Assembly (NCBI GenBank): GCA_001600415.1
Contig: BCJX01000013.1
Coordinates: forward strand, 812,116 to 876,115
DNA from: Pascua guehoae
Taxonomy: Eukaryota; Basidiomycota; Tremellomycetes; Trichosporonales; Trichosporonaceae
DNA: 64,000 bases
Reading direction: 5' to 3'
The position numbers were made by a program, and so were the translations under genes. Positions within the stretch are counted from its first letter, which is position 1, and each line of letters starts with the position of its first letter. The notes under the pieces are model-generated. The model saw only the letters and a program-made list of their open reading frames with translations, made no database searches and was not told the DNA's origin. This document shows, in pieces, positions 45,547 to 58,046 of the stretch.

Positions 45547-45591
45547 GAATTCCAGAGCTGAGAATTCCAGAGCTGAGAATTCCAGAGTTGC
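45547..45591. repeat. 15-bp tandem repeat with EcoRI sites
   Basis: Three head-to-tail copies of GAATTCCAGAGCTGA, the third diverged at its end; each starts with an EcoRI site. Confidence 0.9.
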
Positions 45592-48500
45592 AGAGGTCCA
45601 GAGGTCCCGAGATCCAGAGTTTCGCAGACTGATGGCGTGAGGAGTTCAGGAAACGAGTCAGGACTGTCCGTCGCTCCAGATACTGGAACCCATGGGCATT
45701 CGGCAATTTTCTGTCGCAGTTGTCGGACCGCACCGTCCCCCCCCCCCGTCGCGGTAAACCCGAAACGAGGCCATTGCCGGCGGAGAGGCACAAGGGGCAG
45801 CAGAGCCTGGAGTCGAGCCGTTTGGTGAGGCGACGGGGAGGTGGAGGGCGAGACCATAGGAACGAGGGGAGGCCGAGCGCGACTGTCAGAGTATGTGTAT
45901 GGTTTTGTACACCGCATGACGTCGGGTACGGTGCGGGCCAGCTGCCAGCCTTGTGCGCCGCTTGTGCGGTGCTTTTCGCCCACGGCTCGAAGAGGAGGAC
46001 AGCCCCGGCGGCGATGACGCTGGGTGGGCTGGTTTCCCGTACCTCAACTCTGTTGAGCGTACGTGCCCCTCGACGCCAAGCCACGCTAGAAGCTCCACAA
46101 TTGCCTGGCGTTGCGCAACGTCTAGGGGTGCACAGGCGCTGTGGACACGCAGGTCCAGGGCCCCAATGCGCGCTATGGTACAGGAAACCTGCTGCGGCCA
46201 CGGCCTCGTCCTGACCTGGCCTGACACCTACCTGGCTGACCTGAACTGACCTGACCTGGACCCGGAATTGGTTTGGTTTGTGTTGGGCCATCATGATGAA
46301 ACAAACTCTAACTGTGATCAGAGGCTCCTGCGCCCGGAAGCGCCCGGCGCCGCCAACCCATGTCGAGATTATCTCGTTGGCGCCTGTCTAGTTTTTCGCA
46401 GGCACACGTTGTGCCAAGGGACGAGAGAACACTTGCGTTTGCACGGAACGAGCACGCTGGGGACGTTGGGGAATGACAAATGGCGTGCTGCCAAAACTAA
46501 AGTACCATGCATCACTGTGGCTCTGGAAGAATGCTCGGTGTGGGTCATGTGGTTGGAACAAGTGGCGTGCGCAGCACGCAGCATGCAGCCAACTACTGTA
46601 CGAGTGGCTGCTGCGTCCCGTTGCAGGTACACGAGCACTGACAAAGTGGGAAAGATTGGTCTAGAGTTTACCGCGCGCGGCGTCTGCTGGCCCGAGCCCC
46701 CGGCTTTTGGTGGCCCGCATTCGTTTCGCCGTCGAGCACGTTTGGTGGGTGCTGCATGTGGTCTTTGTATTGTGGTCTGGTCGTGAATCAAAAGCACGCT
46801 GTCAGCACTCGTCGTGTCCCGCGTGCAGTGTGTTGGATGGCCATGCACCAAAATACCCGATGACCGCTGGCCGCCCCTCATCTGTTTCGCACGGCCTGGT
46901 GCTACGGATTATCCTATCGATCCCGCCCATGATCGAGGGATACGGTCCTCTTTTATCCTTTCTTAATTATTAAGGAGCCTTTTGGATTTTCGAGGTCTTT
47001 GGTGGAAAGAGCAAAAGTATGCGCAATCGTGACACGCCGACTTGCCTCATATGTGTGTCTGTCCGACAAGGTGTTCACATGTTGTCGCGTCGCGCATCGC
47101 CGCCGCACGGGTGGCATCGGGCGCATGGCGCACGGGCGTGACAATGGTGACACCAGACGAAACACGCCGAAACTGTTCAGAGCGACACTGGCCGGATGCT
47201 CATGCTGCCCTAGCTGCCCGGCAATTCTGGCTAAAAAGCGTCCCTCGTCTCCTGGCTCTGGTAGCTGGTGGGCGGCAGTTTGGCTTTGGCTTTGGCACTT
47301 GTGGTCCGCGATCCGGGCCGGCCAGGTACGCCGTTTGTACTTGTTAGGCAGAGCCTGCGCATTGCCTGCAGCCGTCTGCAGTGTGCACAGTTTGGGGGGT
47401 TTGGATGCCCCTGTTGTTACGAAACGTCGAGGTATCTGTCTCACCTCTTAAACTGACCCTGAAGCAAACCTTTTATTCCCCCCCACCACTCCCTCTCACT
47501 CGCAGTCGTCACCGCACACCCGTGGCTGCGCTCTGACGGTGGTTCCGGCTCTGGTGCCTTGCTCACCCCACAGCAGTACGGTGCCAGCATGCACAGCCAG
47601 CAGCAGTTGTGTCTTTGTATTCTCTGCCTGCACTGCGGCAGTGCCGCACAGCGCCGCATGCGCCGCAGGCACTGCCTGGCTGACAAACGGCTTGCGTGCC
47701 TCTGTCCTCCAACTCGGCCAACGCACCAACAACGTTTTGTCATTGTCAGTCTGAAGCCTTGTTGCATCGCCTTGTCGGCTTATCCCACCCACAAGCACAC
47801 ACTTGCGTACCGGCCGCCCTGCCGGCCATCGCCTGTGGCATGCACGCCGACAACCAACTCTGTCGGTCCGAGCCGCGAGAGAAAAACAATCAGGATGGTC
47901 CAGACCCGGGCCGAACTTCAGGTCCGACATCCCTCTCCTCCTCCTCCTCCCCCCTCTCCCTCCCTCCACTATTTTTTTTTCCCCGCGGCATTGTCCCCGC
48001 GGTCCGTCTTAGCACATTGTGCCTCCGGCTCGAGCCCCTTCAGTATCAGACTCTGAACCCTGCTCTCTCCCCCGCAATACCTCCTCCCCCTCGGCCTTCG
48101 GGTCCCTTGAACCCGTTCAGACTTTGGACCGTCACCCCCTCCCCTGCCGTCCGTGCCATGCCGTTGCCACCTCCTGTCCCTGCAAACTTGTCCTGCAGTT
48201 GTCAAAATACAGGGTTCGGTGTTATACGAGGGTACAGGCGGTACAGGATGACAGGATGCACAAGTTGGCTCCGAGCGAGACTCGAGTTTTCGGCTACGTG
48301 GAACGGATGACTCGGTGCTGGGGGACGCAGTTTGGCCTTTGGATGTGGGGTGTGTGTTTTCTGTGATCTGTGTCATCTCTTCCCGTCAGGCGTCTGGCCC
48401 TGCGTCTCAAGTCGTCGTCTCTGACGCCACACCTTGCACTCCCTCCCCCCTCACCCTGGGCTGGGCAGGCGGTTACTGTCCACCTTATGTCGCAGTATGG

Positions 48501-48820
48501 CACACATAGTTTGCTAAATCTCGGCCTTGTCTGGCCGCCGCCAGTATGCGCATGCATGACAACTCTGCCTCGCCTGCCAGCTGCTGGGTGTTTCGTTCAT
48601 CAGCAGCACATACAGTTTCTTGTTGTGACACACCCACCCCACCCCAAACCCAACCCGACACGTCTCAGCATCGTCTTTTCTTGCTTTGACAGCATCAAAC
48701 ATTGTCCACTCGACGTGTCGAGCTTGCGAAACACCCCGCAAGCACTCTGGCACACTGCGAATTGCCCCCCTTTTCGTCGACGCCACCAACAACAACAATA
48801 ACAACAACAATCGGCGCCCC

Positions 48821-48918
48821 GCCCGTCACCGCCTCCCCCACGAGCGCCACACACCCACACCCACCCACCCACACACCCCCCCGCCCGTCACCGCCTCCCC
48901 CACGAGCGCCACACACCC
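48821..48918. repeat. 36-bp direct repeat abutting an assembly gap
   Basis: A 36-base unit starting GCCCGTCACCGCCTCC occurs at 48821-48856 and again at 48883-48918 (period 62), with a CACCC-rich spacer. The second copy ends exactly at the N run, suggesting a longer tandem array collapsed in assembly. Confidence 0.85.
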
Positions 48919-49018
48919 NNNNNNNNNNNNNNNNNNNNNNNNNNNNNNNNNNNNNNNNNNNNNNNNNNNNNNNNNNNNNNNNNNNNNNNNNNNNNNNNNN
49001 NNNNNNNNNNNNNNNNNN
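48919..49018. other. Assembly gap (100 N)
   Basis: Exactly 100 N, the usual placeholder for a gap of unknown size, next to a tandem repeat. Confidence 0.95.
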
Positions 49019-50429
49019 CCCCCTGCACAGCCCGACGCTTCTCGGTGTTCACTTCTGGCGCGTGTCGAACACCACGCACATACCCGAGACCACCCGCCCG
49101 CGGCGCGTCGTACGCCCCCCTCACCTCGTCGTCCGTCCTCGGTCGTACGTTATCGCAATCTCCCATCGCGCCCCCGCACTCCTCTACTAGCCTCATCGCA
49201 CCGCCTTTTGGGTCTCCCGGTCGAGTCCGAGACCCGAGCGCGTGTGACGTCCCGGCGACAACCGAGGCCTTTTTGCGTGCATTGACCCACTCGTGTGGTG
49301 CTCGAGCAGACACAACATCTGCACGTTTCCTCAAAGGAGACCAGAGCGTGCTCGTCTCCTAAGCTTGACGCAAAGGACGTGCGTGTATCAGTAAATCAGA
49401 GTCTGCACAGCACTCCTCCACCAGCTTGTTCAGCTGGATCTGTTCCATCATCCCCTTCCCCGCCAGCGCCAGGACGCGCAAACTAGCATCGCATCTCGCC
49501 AACACTGCTCCCCCCAGCTTCGGCCAACGCGTTCAAACTACCACAGCCGACACAGCCACTCGCACGCGCGCTCGCCTCGACTTTACACCGACAGGCCCCG
49601 CAATACGCGTGCAGGCTTCTATTTCGAGTACTGCCCGGATTGCAAGTCGTCTCCGCATTCTTCTACCCTTGATCTCAATCTCAATCTCAATCTCATACCA
49701 GGACAGCGCTGCGGATTCGGTTGCGGTTGCATGCCTGGTGCCGAGATCTTTTGCCCTCTAATTGCTCCGTAGCTCCTGCCTCGGCCATTTTTCGCCTCGT
49801 ACATCCATCCTCGCGTCCTCGTCCTCAAGCCTGCGACCTCAAGGCCTGCCTGCCTGCATACCACAGCTGTGCAAGCAGCCACACTGCGCGAGCATTTACA
49901 CATTCACTGCATTTGCCCCAGTTCCCCCCCCCCCCCCTTTGCCTAGTCGCCCTGGGCATATCCCAACGTGCCGCTGGCTTGTCATCCACTCGTCCGCCAC
50001 ATCACCGCGCGCCACTCGTCCTCGCCTTGTTGCCGGCATCTCTTTCCTTGCTTGCATTAATTCTTTCCATCTTGGGGTCGACATTCCCCTTCCCCCGTTG
50101 ATCTCTTTCTCTTTACAAAGCACACTCTTGGCGTGCCCGCCCCTCCCCCCTCCCTCGCGCATACCACTCGCTAAGCATTCGGCACGCGCACACCCCCCAC
50201 TTGCGCCCCTTCCCCCGTTTGGTCCCCTCGTCGCGCTGGTCATCCATCGTTCACCCCCTCGTCTCGTCTCGTCTCGTCGGCCGACATCAACACAACACGT
50301 CACACGCGCCGCACACGCCCCTCCCCTTTTTGATCTGCTCATTTGCACCATTGCACTATTGCGCACACTTTATTGCACACGCACGCTGATCGCCTGGTCA
50401 GCCTGCAACGCAACAACACGTCCGCGCAA

Positions 50430-53400
50430 ATGGCCATGGCAGAATACTCTGATACGCCTTTTCCAGGTGACTACCAACCTGGCCAAGTCGAAGCTTCCCC
50501 CGGTTTCTTAGGAGGCGCATTTGACAACCTGCCACATTTCTCGCCCGCCAACAGCGAAGGCTCTTACCCCATCGGCTTTGACCCATCCCGACCCCCGACA
50601 GCGGGCGCAGGCGGCGGCAACACACCCGGCGGGGGCAGCGGCGGTGGCGGTGGCGGACCTCCTTCGAATATGAGCGGTAGTGGCGAGTTGCGACACCCCC
50701 TCGCGCAAGGACCACCAGGCTCGGCGCACGGCCCAGGTGGCGGTCCTGGCGGTCCCGGCGGTCCTCCCGGTGGCCCGCGCGGCCCGGGAGGCGGCGGTCA
50801 CTCGCACAATCCCAGCATACAGAGCGGTCATTCCCATTCTTTCTCCAACGCATCTATCTCATCTATTGCTTCATCGTCCACTTCCTTTTCCCTCGCCAGC
50901 CAGGCAGGAGACCCCATCCACCACGTACCAGGAGGAATGTACGCTCCTCCAGGCTTCCACCCAGGAGAGTACGCCCCGCACCCAATGTTCCCCCCAGACG
51001 GCGTAAAGCTCGCCCTCAACACAAACGTCGTGCCCCATCCAGGTCTTCCCACAGGCATGACACTCGGAATGGGCGGCATCGGTATGCCACCAACTCCACT
51101 CTCTAGCACAGTGGGGCCGGGCTTCTTTGGCCGCTCTCCAATCGCCCCACCCACCGGTATCGTCCCCGTAAGTATTTGTTGTCATCCCCATTCCCACTCC
51201 TTCCTCGCTCCACTCGCAACAAGTCGAATTTCTAACACTCTAGACGCAGAGCCTCCCGGGGATGGGCAAAATGCAGCACGAAAGGAACCGCAGCCTCAGT
51301 CGCCCCACGCCCTATCATCTCTCATCGCGCTCCAACTCGATGTCCATGAAGTGAGTTGGATTACGTGGCAGGGCCATTTCGCACACTGACACCGCCTCCC
51401 AGATCCGATGCCGACGAGGAGCTCATGTCCATCTACAGTTCTACGAGCAACCACAGCGGCTACCAGTCCCCATGGTCCAACACGACAAGCCTCATGGCCG
51501 GTGACATGTCCCAGATGTCACTCGAACACCGTCGGTGCGTTGAAAACACGGCACGGACCGCGTCCTTTGGCCCGTGTGTGATGAAACTGGCTGACTTTTT
51601 CCTTCCTTTTTAGATCGAGCTCGACACCCTTTGAGATTCCCGTCAATCCTCACCACGCCGGTCGCACGCGCGCACGCTCCTTTTCCCTGGGAAAGAGCTC
51701 AAACAGTCTCGATTTCCTCGAAGCAGATCTCGAGCTGTCCGGCAGCGGCGACCGCGAGGCTATCATCCGCACAGACCTCGCCACCAAGGCCGAGCAGGTC
51801 CGTTCACTCAGTCCCTGCCAGCATGGCAAGGCGCGCGCTGTCTGGGCAAAGCGATGGTGAGTACGCGAGATATATTTTTTCCCATTTTTTCTTTCTCCTT
51901 TCCCGCCGATCCGCGCGCCCCCTGCGCCCCGTGTCTCATGTTGGGGGGATGTTAACAATCCACAGGCTCAAGCTATCTTACACCCCCGTAAACGGCTTCA
52001 CGGTGCCGCGCCAGGGCCTCTACCACTCTTACACGATGTCGTGTAACGACTTTGGGCTGCGCCCGATCAACTCGGCTTCGTTTGGTAAGGTTGTGCGCTC
52101 GACGTTCCTGGGAATACGTACACGCCGACTGGGCGTTCGCGGAAACAGGTCAGTTTTCTCACCCGCCCACCCTGATGTGTAAAGTTTAGCTCACCCCTTG
52201 GGTAGCAAGTACCACTATGTTTCGCTGCGTCCGGCAATTTCTACAGAGGCCCACCGCCTCAATGCGTACGGCGATTCAAGTGGCCAGCTGCACATTGCAC
52301 CGCAGGAAGGGGATTTTGGCCTCGATGACCAGTCCGGTGACCAAGAGGTTCTGACCGAGGACGATACAGAGGAAGACGATGACGAGGACTTGGCCGATTT
52401 GTCAGAAGGGTACGTCCATGGGCCCGCCCTGATGTCCAGGCCCCGTGACCTTGTGGTATGCTAACTCGTGTTTTTTAGCATGACGTATTCGTTTGGACCA
52501 GGTCCCCATCGCCCCAAAGGACACGGTAATGGTTCGCGGTCGCGTTCGACCTCGGCGGACGAGGGTGCGGTCATTCGGTCCGCTCGGCCCGCATACATGC
52601 GCATGGCCGGGAGCAACCCCGCTATGGCGGGTTTTACCGCAGCTTCGAGCGGCGCATCTACTGCTGTGCGCATGAACTCTCCATCCACAGGCGGCCGACC
52701 CATGCCGCCCTTTCCTGCGATGCCCAACGGAGTCGACCCTGCCCAAGGTCACGTGTATAGCCGCTTTTGTGCCAACCAGGAGCTTCTATCCCGCTGCATC
52801 AACGAGCTCCAATTTGAAAGCTTTGAGAACAACGTGCGTGATCAGGACCCGAGCACAGTCATTTATTTTACCCATGTGGCTAACTTGAGGCAGTACCGTG
52901 GATTTTGGGAGGCCCTTGGAACCGACCAGCTTCAGCTGTGTTCCCAACAGCCTCTGGCCAGCTTGATGGTCGAGACGACGGCGATGGCATTCGACGTGAG
53001 TGACTGGAAATAAATTTCTCGGCACAGCTTTTTGCTAATTCTGGAAGCACTTTATCATTTCGCTGGTGGACAAGATTCTCACGACTATCCCGCCAACGTC
53101 GCATGCCACTCTCAGCCTCCTTGCCATCAATTTTGAAAAGATCACCGCAGACGCGTTGGGAGGCGTGGCGTCGGAATTGTCTGGCCCGCTTGTGGAACTC
53201 AGCGGCCATGCCGCACAGCTTTTTGGTGAGTGGAGGCGAGTAACCTCCGGAAAAGAGTCGACGAAAAAAATATGCTAATCGTGCTCCAGCCCGTTTCCTC
53301 GATCTGCATCAGATTACGCAGGCAATCGGCCCGATTCTCGCAAACGCCGACCATCTTGCGGCCATGCGCACCTCGTGGCGCATGTTGGACGTGAGCTTTA

Positions 53401-54152
53401 TCGTGCGCCAATGTGTGGCGGCGTGCGAGTGCGCCGAGGCGGTTGTCGACCCCGCCCTTCAATCATTCGGCGTCTGGCTTGCCGACGTTGGCTCGGACCC
53501 CCACATCCATCCCGTCGAGCAGCTTGCTGGCTGCGTCGACTCTGCCCTCGCGCGCGCCGAGTCGACCTTCCAGGGCCTCATGAGTGTCCGTGGCATCATT
53601 CCTCGTGCGACCTACCTCACATCTCAGGTAATGCGTCTTTTGGTGAGTTCAAATAAATGTAGCCAGCACCCCTAACCGCAGACTCTGCGCTCGGACATGT
53701 CGTTTGGCTGGTTCCAGCTGCTCAAGACGTGGATTGACGACTATGTTACCATTTCGTGCGCGCGGCGGGCGGCCTTTGCGCAGCGCAGTGAGATGGGCAT
53801 GCTGGGCGACGACGTGAGCTCGGTTGGAGGCTCGGTCCCGGGCTCGACAGTCTCTGCCCCCGCTGCCGTCTTTTCGACCATGTCACTGGACCACCTCGGT
53901 CCTACGCCCAGTCCCGTCCCGCACCACGTCCACACCGGCCCTAACCTGGCAATTGACACGGCTTCGGCCGGATATCAAGCTGTGGCGCCCCTCGACCAGA
54001 ATGCCATTACTCCCCGGCCTGCTTTCACCGCCTCGGGCGCGGCAACGACTGCCAGTGGCCCGGGCGTCGCCGGTGTCGCGGGCACTCCTACACCGTCCCC
54101 AGGCCTTGCGACGCTCACGGGTACCGGCAGTGCTCCCCCCTCGTTCATGTAG
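50430..54152 (+). CDS. RFX1: RFX-family transcription factor
   Basis: Eleven exons, 50430-51167, 51244-51350, 51403-51534, 51614-51856, 51966-52148, 52206-52409, 52479-52833, 52894-52995, 53048-53225, 53290-53627 and 53682-54152, give 1016 residues. Residues about 395-475 are an RFX winged helix: ARAVWAKRWLKLSYTPVN, FTVPRQGLYHSYTMSC, LRPINSASFGKVVRSTF and RTRRLGVRGNSKYHYVSLRP. The first 245 residues are Gly/Pro/His-rich. After the domain come acidic runs and a helical region (RFCANQELLSRCINELQF through FVIRQ-type helices) resembling the RFX dimerisation part. Fungal RFX proteins bind X-box motifs and are tied to the DNA damage response (Crt1 in yeast) and cell-cycle control. Six of the ten introns split a codon after its second base, each restoring a conserved residue. 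The start is the first ATG of MAMAEYSD. Confidence 0.9.
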
Positions 54153-55782
54153 GCCGCGGCCCACATGAACGCAATCGAAAAAAAAAAAAATCCCTGTACA
54201 TTTCCGCTGCCGCGCTCCGCCTCTCTGCTTCACCTGAAGCCCCGCTCAGGCCGCCCTCCCCCCTGCCGGACACCAATCTTCGCTGTTTCCTTGACCTCCT
54301 GCCCCGGCCGATGACGCGTGGAGCGCGCTCGTCCGGAGAATGCAGATACACGCTAGCGCCACAGGCGATCATGACCAGTAACGAGTGATGCGAGAGAAGT
54401 AGAGCGGCCGGACGCATATGTATAATCTCATCAAATGTATTTTGTGATTTGAGCGGGTATTGGTGTAGACTAGACAGCTATGTGGAATGGGGACAAAGCG
54501 TTGAGCGAGTGCGTAGAGGGCGTTTTAGACACACTGGTGACTGCAGAAGTGAGTGGGTCGCTGTTCGTCCACTCGGACTGGTAACAGGGCATGGTTACGG
54601 CATGGTCACGGAGGTACCAGTCCACAACCGTCTGTGCGATTCTGTTCTCCCATCACCGAGCTCGGTGGTTAATGATGCCCATGGCTTCGCGCAACGCCAT
54701 CTACATACAGTCAAGAAGTGGTCAGGCAGTCGAAAAGGGGTGAAATAGAGTGACCTTGAAAGAAGGAAGACGAGGGGATAGGGGGAGCAGTCGAGCCAGG
54801 TCTTGCTTTGAGCGTCCCAAGCTGCTACTGCCTACTTGAAACCACCCATTCTGCAAGTGCTAAGAGGCAGAGGAGGGCCTTGAGACTAGTGGAGATGCCA
54901 GATCCTGGCAAAATGGAAAGCCGAGGTCGCAGACACGAGACCACTCGAGCACGGTGCAGTTCTGAACGTCCGGCGGGCGGAGCGCAACGGGTGTGATCCC
55001 TCTTGGACGAGCAATCAGGTTACGCCGTCCCCCATCTGCATGTGGTCACTGTGCATCGTAGGAATTTTCTTAGAGCACCAGACGCACACGATGGCGTATA
55101 GATGCCCATTGACACCAACGTCAGGTGGTTGGATGGGCCCGAGCGCGAGTGTGACGTCGGTGGGGTCACCTTGGATACGGGCTCCACCCTGGCTCCAAGG
55201 GCGGCGCGGCGAAGGACAACCTGCTGGCCACGGTTTGTGTTTCGAGCGTGTGTATCAGAGATGAGTGCATGAGAGGACATAAAATAAGTAACATGTCATG
55301 AAGAGCGTCTAGTCTTTGCTCGCTAGCAGTTTTGATGAGGATTCAGTGTGGTGTGAGGGGAATGGGATGGTTGTCATGCAACGCATCCTCGGCGTCGCAA
55401 CGCTCACCACCTGGTTACCAGGCTGACCCTCAATTGCGATCGAGCCAAAGTGCCACAGAAATGTCCGAGAAACCCTTCGCGTGGTAATTGTGTGGAATCC
55501 ACGTGTGCTTGACCACGTGCTTACTCGCCACACCATCGGGATTGGTCGGGGATATAAAAGTCGGAGTTGATGCGTTGACCGTTGTTCCGATTTGTCCCAG
55601 GACGCGAAGACTGAGACGGAGGCTGCTGGATGGGAGACGCAGCAGTCGAGGGAGGGATGGAGGGCATCCAGGCAGCGAGCGTGAGCAAGTTGGAAACCAC
55701 AGATTGATCGACAAGTTGGATTGTGTCGAATACATACCCATACCCCTCTTCTCCTCTCGTACCACCCAAAAAAAACGCAGCC
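54153..55782. other. Intergenic, no supported gene
   Basis: 3' flank of RFX1 (with an A-run at 54178-54190) followed by about 1.3 kb with no recognisable frame, then the promoter of the EF-Tu gene. Confidence 0.5.
55514..55560 (+). promoter_or_regulatory. Putative core promoter of mitochondrial EF-Tu gene
   Basis: In order: a CACGTG E-box (55514-55519), ATTGG, an inverted CCAAT box (55541-55545), and TATAAAAG (55553-55560), about 225 bp before the start codon at 55783. The combination suits a strongly expressed nuclear gene for a mitochondrial protein. Function is inferred from motif and position. Confidence 0.45.
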
Positions 55783-57608
55783 ATGCTCCGCTCCAGGATC
55801 CAGTCTGGCATTGTTGCCGCCGCGCGCACCGAGCTTCGCGGTGAGTAGCACAGAGCAGAGGGGAGGGTGTGGTGGTTACGAGAGGGAATGTTTTTGTCCA
55901 TGATGATTTGGGTGTACTGGGGCAAAAGACGATGCAGACGCTGACGAGTCTTCTACAGTCGCTCGCCCTGCTGCCGCTGTGGCTCGCGCGTCGTTTGCGA
56001 CTGCCGCGGTCGCGCCCCGCATGGCGCCGCGCGCTGCCATGCTGACGCCGTCGCTCGTCGGTGCCGTTCGCAGCTACGCTGCCGAGGCTGGTGGCCGCTT
56101 CTCGCGCGCAAAGCCCCACTTCAACATTGGTACCATTGGCCACGTCGACCACGGCAAGACGACGCTCACTGCTGCAATTACCAAGCACCTGTCCGAGCAG
56201 GGCGGCGGCAAGTTTATGGACTACTCGCAGATTGACAAGGCGCCCGAGGAGAAGGCGCGTGGTATCACGATTTCGACGGCGCACGTCGAGTACGAGACCA
56301 AGAACCGCCACTATGCGCACATTGACTGCCCTGGCCACGCCGATTACATCAAGAACATGATTACGGGTGCCGCGCAGCTCGACGGTGCCATTATTGTCGT
56401 GTCGGCGACCGACGGCCAGATGCCCCAGACGCGTGAGCACCTGCTCCTCGCGCGCCAGGTCGGCATCAAGAAGCTCCTTGTGTTTATCAACAAGGTCGAC
56501 CAGGTCGACGACCCCGAGATGCTCGAGCTCGTCGAGATGGAGATGCGCGACCTCCTCAGCGAGTACGGCTACGACGGCGAGAACACGCCCATTGTCATGG
56601 GTACCGCCCTTGCCGCCCTCGAGGGCAAGGACCCCGAGCGTGGTGCCGCAAAGATCCAGGAGCTCATGGACGCCGCCGACACCTGGCTCGACATTCCCGA
56701 GCGTGACCTCGACAAGCCCTTCCTCATGTACGTCGAGGACGTCTTCTCCATCTCGGGCCGTGGCACTGTCGCCACCGGCAAGGTCGAGCGTGGTACCATT
56801 ACCAAGGGCTCCGAGGTCGAGATTGTCGGCATGGGCAACACCTTCAAGACTGTCCTGACCGGTATTGAAATGTTCCACAAGGAGCTCGACCGCGGAGAGG
56901 CCGGTGACAACATGGGTGCCCTCCTCCGTGGTGTCAAGCGCGAGCAGGTCCGCCGTGGTCAGGTCATCACCGCCCCCGGCACCATCAAGTCGGTTAAGAA
57001 GTTTAAGGCCCAGATCTACGTGAGTCGCAGCAGTGCTAGTGCAGCCGACCAGTCCAGGTCGACTTGGACTTCGGTCGTGGTTGAAAATTGTGGTGGCGTC
57101 GGGTTGTCACCTCCCGGACTGTTTGAGCGTCTGCCACAATGTTCTACAGACATTCTCCCTTGCCCCGTCCGAGCCCGCGCACGCACACACCCGCACACAC
57201 CCTCCTGGTGCCGCGCTAACTCTCCCAGGTTCTCTCCAAGGACGAGGGTGGCCGCTACACCCCCTTCATGGAGAACTACCGCCCACAGCTCTTCATCCGC
57301 ACCACCGACGTCACCTGCTCCCTCTCCTTCCCCGAGGGCACCGAGAACGCCCACGAGAAGCTCGTCATGCCCGGCGACAACGTTGAGCTGTGAGTCGTGC
57401 TGGGGAACAACGTGCACAGGACCTAGCTTGCTGACTGGTTTCTTTACAGTGTCGGCGAGCTCATCAACGACGTTGCGCTCGAGATCGGTTCCCGCTTCAC
57501 CCTCCGTGAGGGCGGCAGGACCGTGGCGACCGGTATCGTCAGCGTGAGTCCTCGGGCGGTTAATCACACACGAGTCTGTGCTAATGGTACCAGGAGCTTT
57601 ACGAGTAA
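55783..57608 (+). CDS. TUF1: Mitochondrial elongation factor Tu
   Basis: Five exons, 55783-55840, 55959-57019, 57229-57389, 57450-57543 and 57594-57608, give 462 residues. The first 65 or so are an Arg/Ala-rich mitochondrial presequence ([18 protein letters not shown] and following). The mature protein begins near [20 protein letters not shown], with [39 protein letters not shown] and the domain 3 motif [19 protein letters not shown], matching bacterial-type EF-Tu. It carries aminoacyl-tRNA to the mitochondrial ribosome. Codon use is strongly biased to C-ending codons, as expected for high expression. The last exon is only 15 nt (ELYE and stop). Convergent with the GCIP-like gene. Confidence 0.96.
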
Positions 57609-58046
57609 AATCGCCTCGAGAGGACGTCGAGACGACCGGAGGTGTAGACAAGAGGTGTACCATTATGCATCGCCACTCATTCCATAAAGTACAAGGACGG
57701 AAGCAAATTCAAAGTGGTCCCAGTTGTTTGGTTCCAAGTGTTGATAGTCACGAGCCGTCGAGCGTTCTGCAAATGCTGGGACCACGCAAGGTCTTGTTGG
57801 CCAGCAGAGTCGCAGTGCCGAAAGGGGATATACAGGAGAAAGCACCTTGCTGGCAAAGACGACTGGTAGTTGGAGGAGTCTTCAAAGCACGCTTCGAGTC
57901 GTCTCATGCGCGAACGCGATAGGCCCATTGGAGCCGCAGCGTCCTCAACGCAGCACCAACACGCAAAAACGCCAACAAACATTCTCAGTACTTGCTCCCA
58001 GTACCTGCTCTACATCTAAGCATAAACTATAAGACTCCTGCGGCAT
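57609..58046. other. Convergent 3' region
   Basis: About 440 bp between the stops of two convergent genes; holds both 3' untranslated regions. Nothing else seen. Confidence 0.6.

Larger units (their letters stand above)
43305..50429. other. 7-kb region without a supported gene
   Basis: I find no frame here with recognisable protein or consistent splice-linked segments. It contains several small tandem repeats (44054-44118, 44858-44926, 45547-45591, 48821-48918), EcoRI-containing repeats, a long gap (48919-49018) and, from about 48.7 kb on, very C/T-rich sequence that looks like the extended promoter and leader of the RFX gene at 50430. Non-coding RNA or a fast-evolving gene cannot be excluded by eye. 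Confidence 0.5.

Noticed and set aside
53391..53640. Possible extra intron in RFX1 starting GTGAGC at 53392
   Set aside because: Reading through gives a plausible helical sequence (VSFIVRQCVAACECAEAVV) in frame with both neighbours, so I kept it as coding.
55020..55280. Short frames on both strands upstream of EF-Tu
   Set aside because: Neither has a recognisable motif or splice partners; the region looks like an ordinary promoter.
55430..56878. 482-codon open frame antisense to mitochondrial EF-Tu
   Set aside because: It mirrors highly biased C-ending codons of the sense gene; its sequence has no family features and it crosses the EF-Tu promoter.
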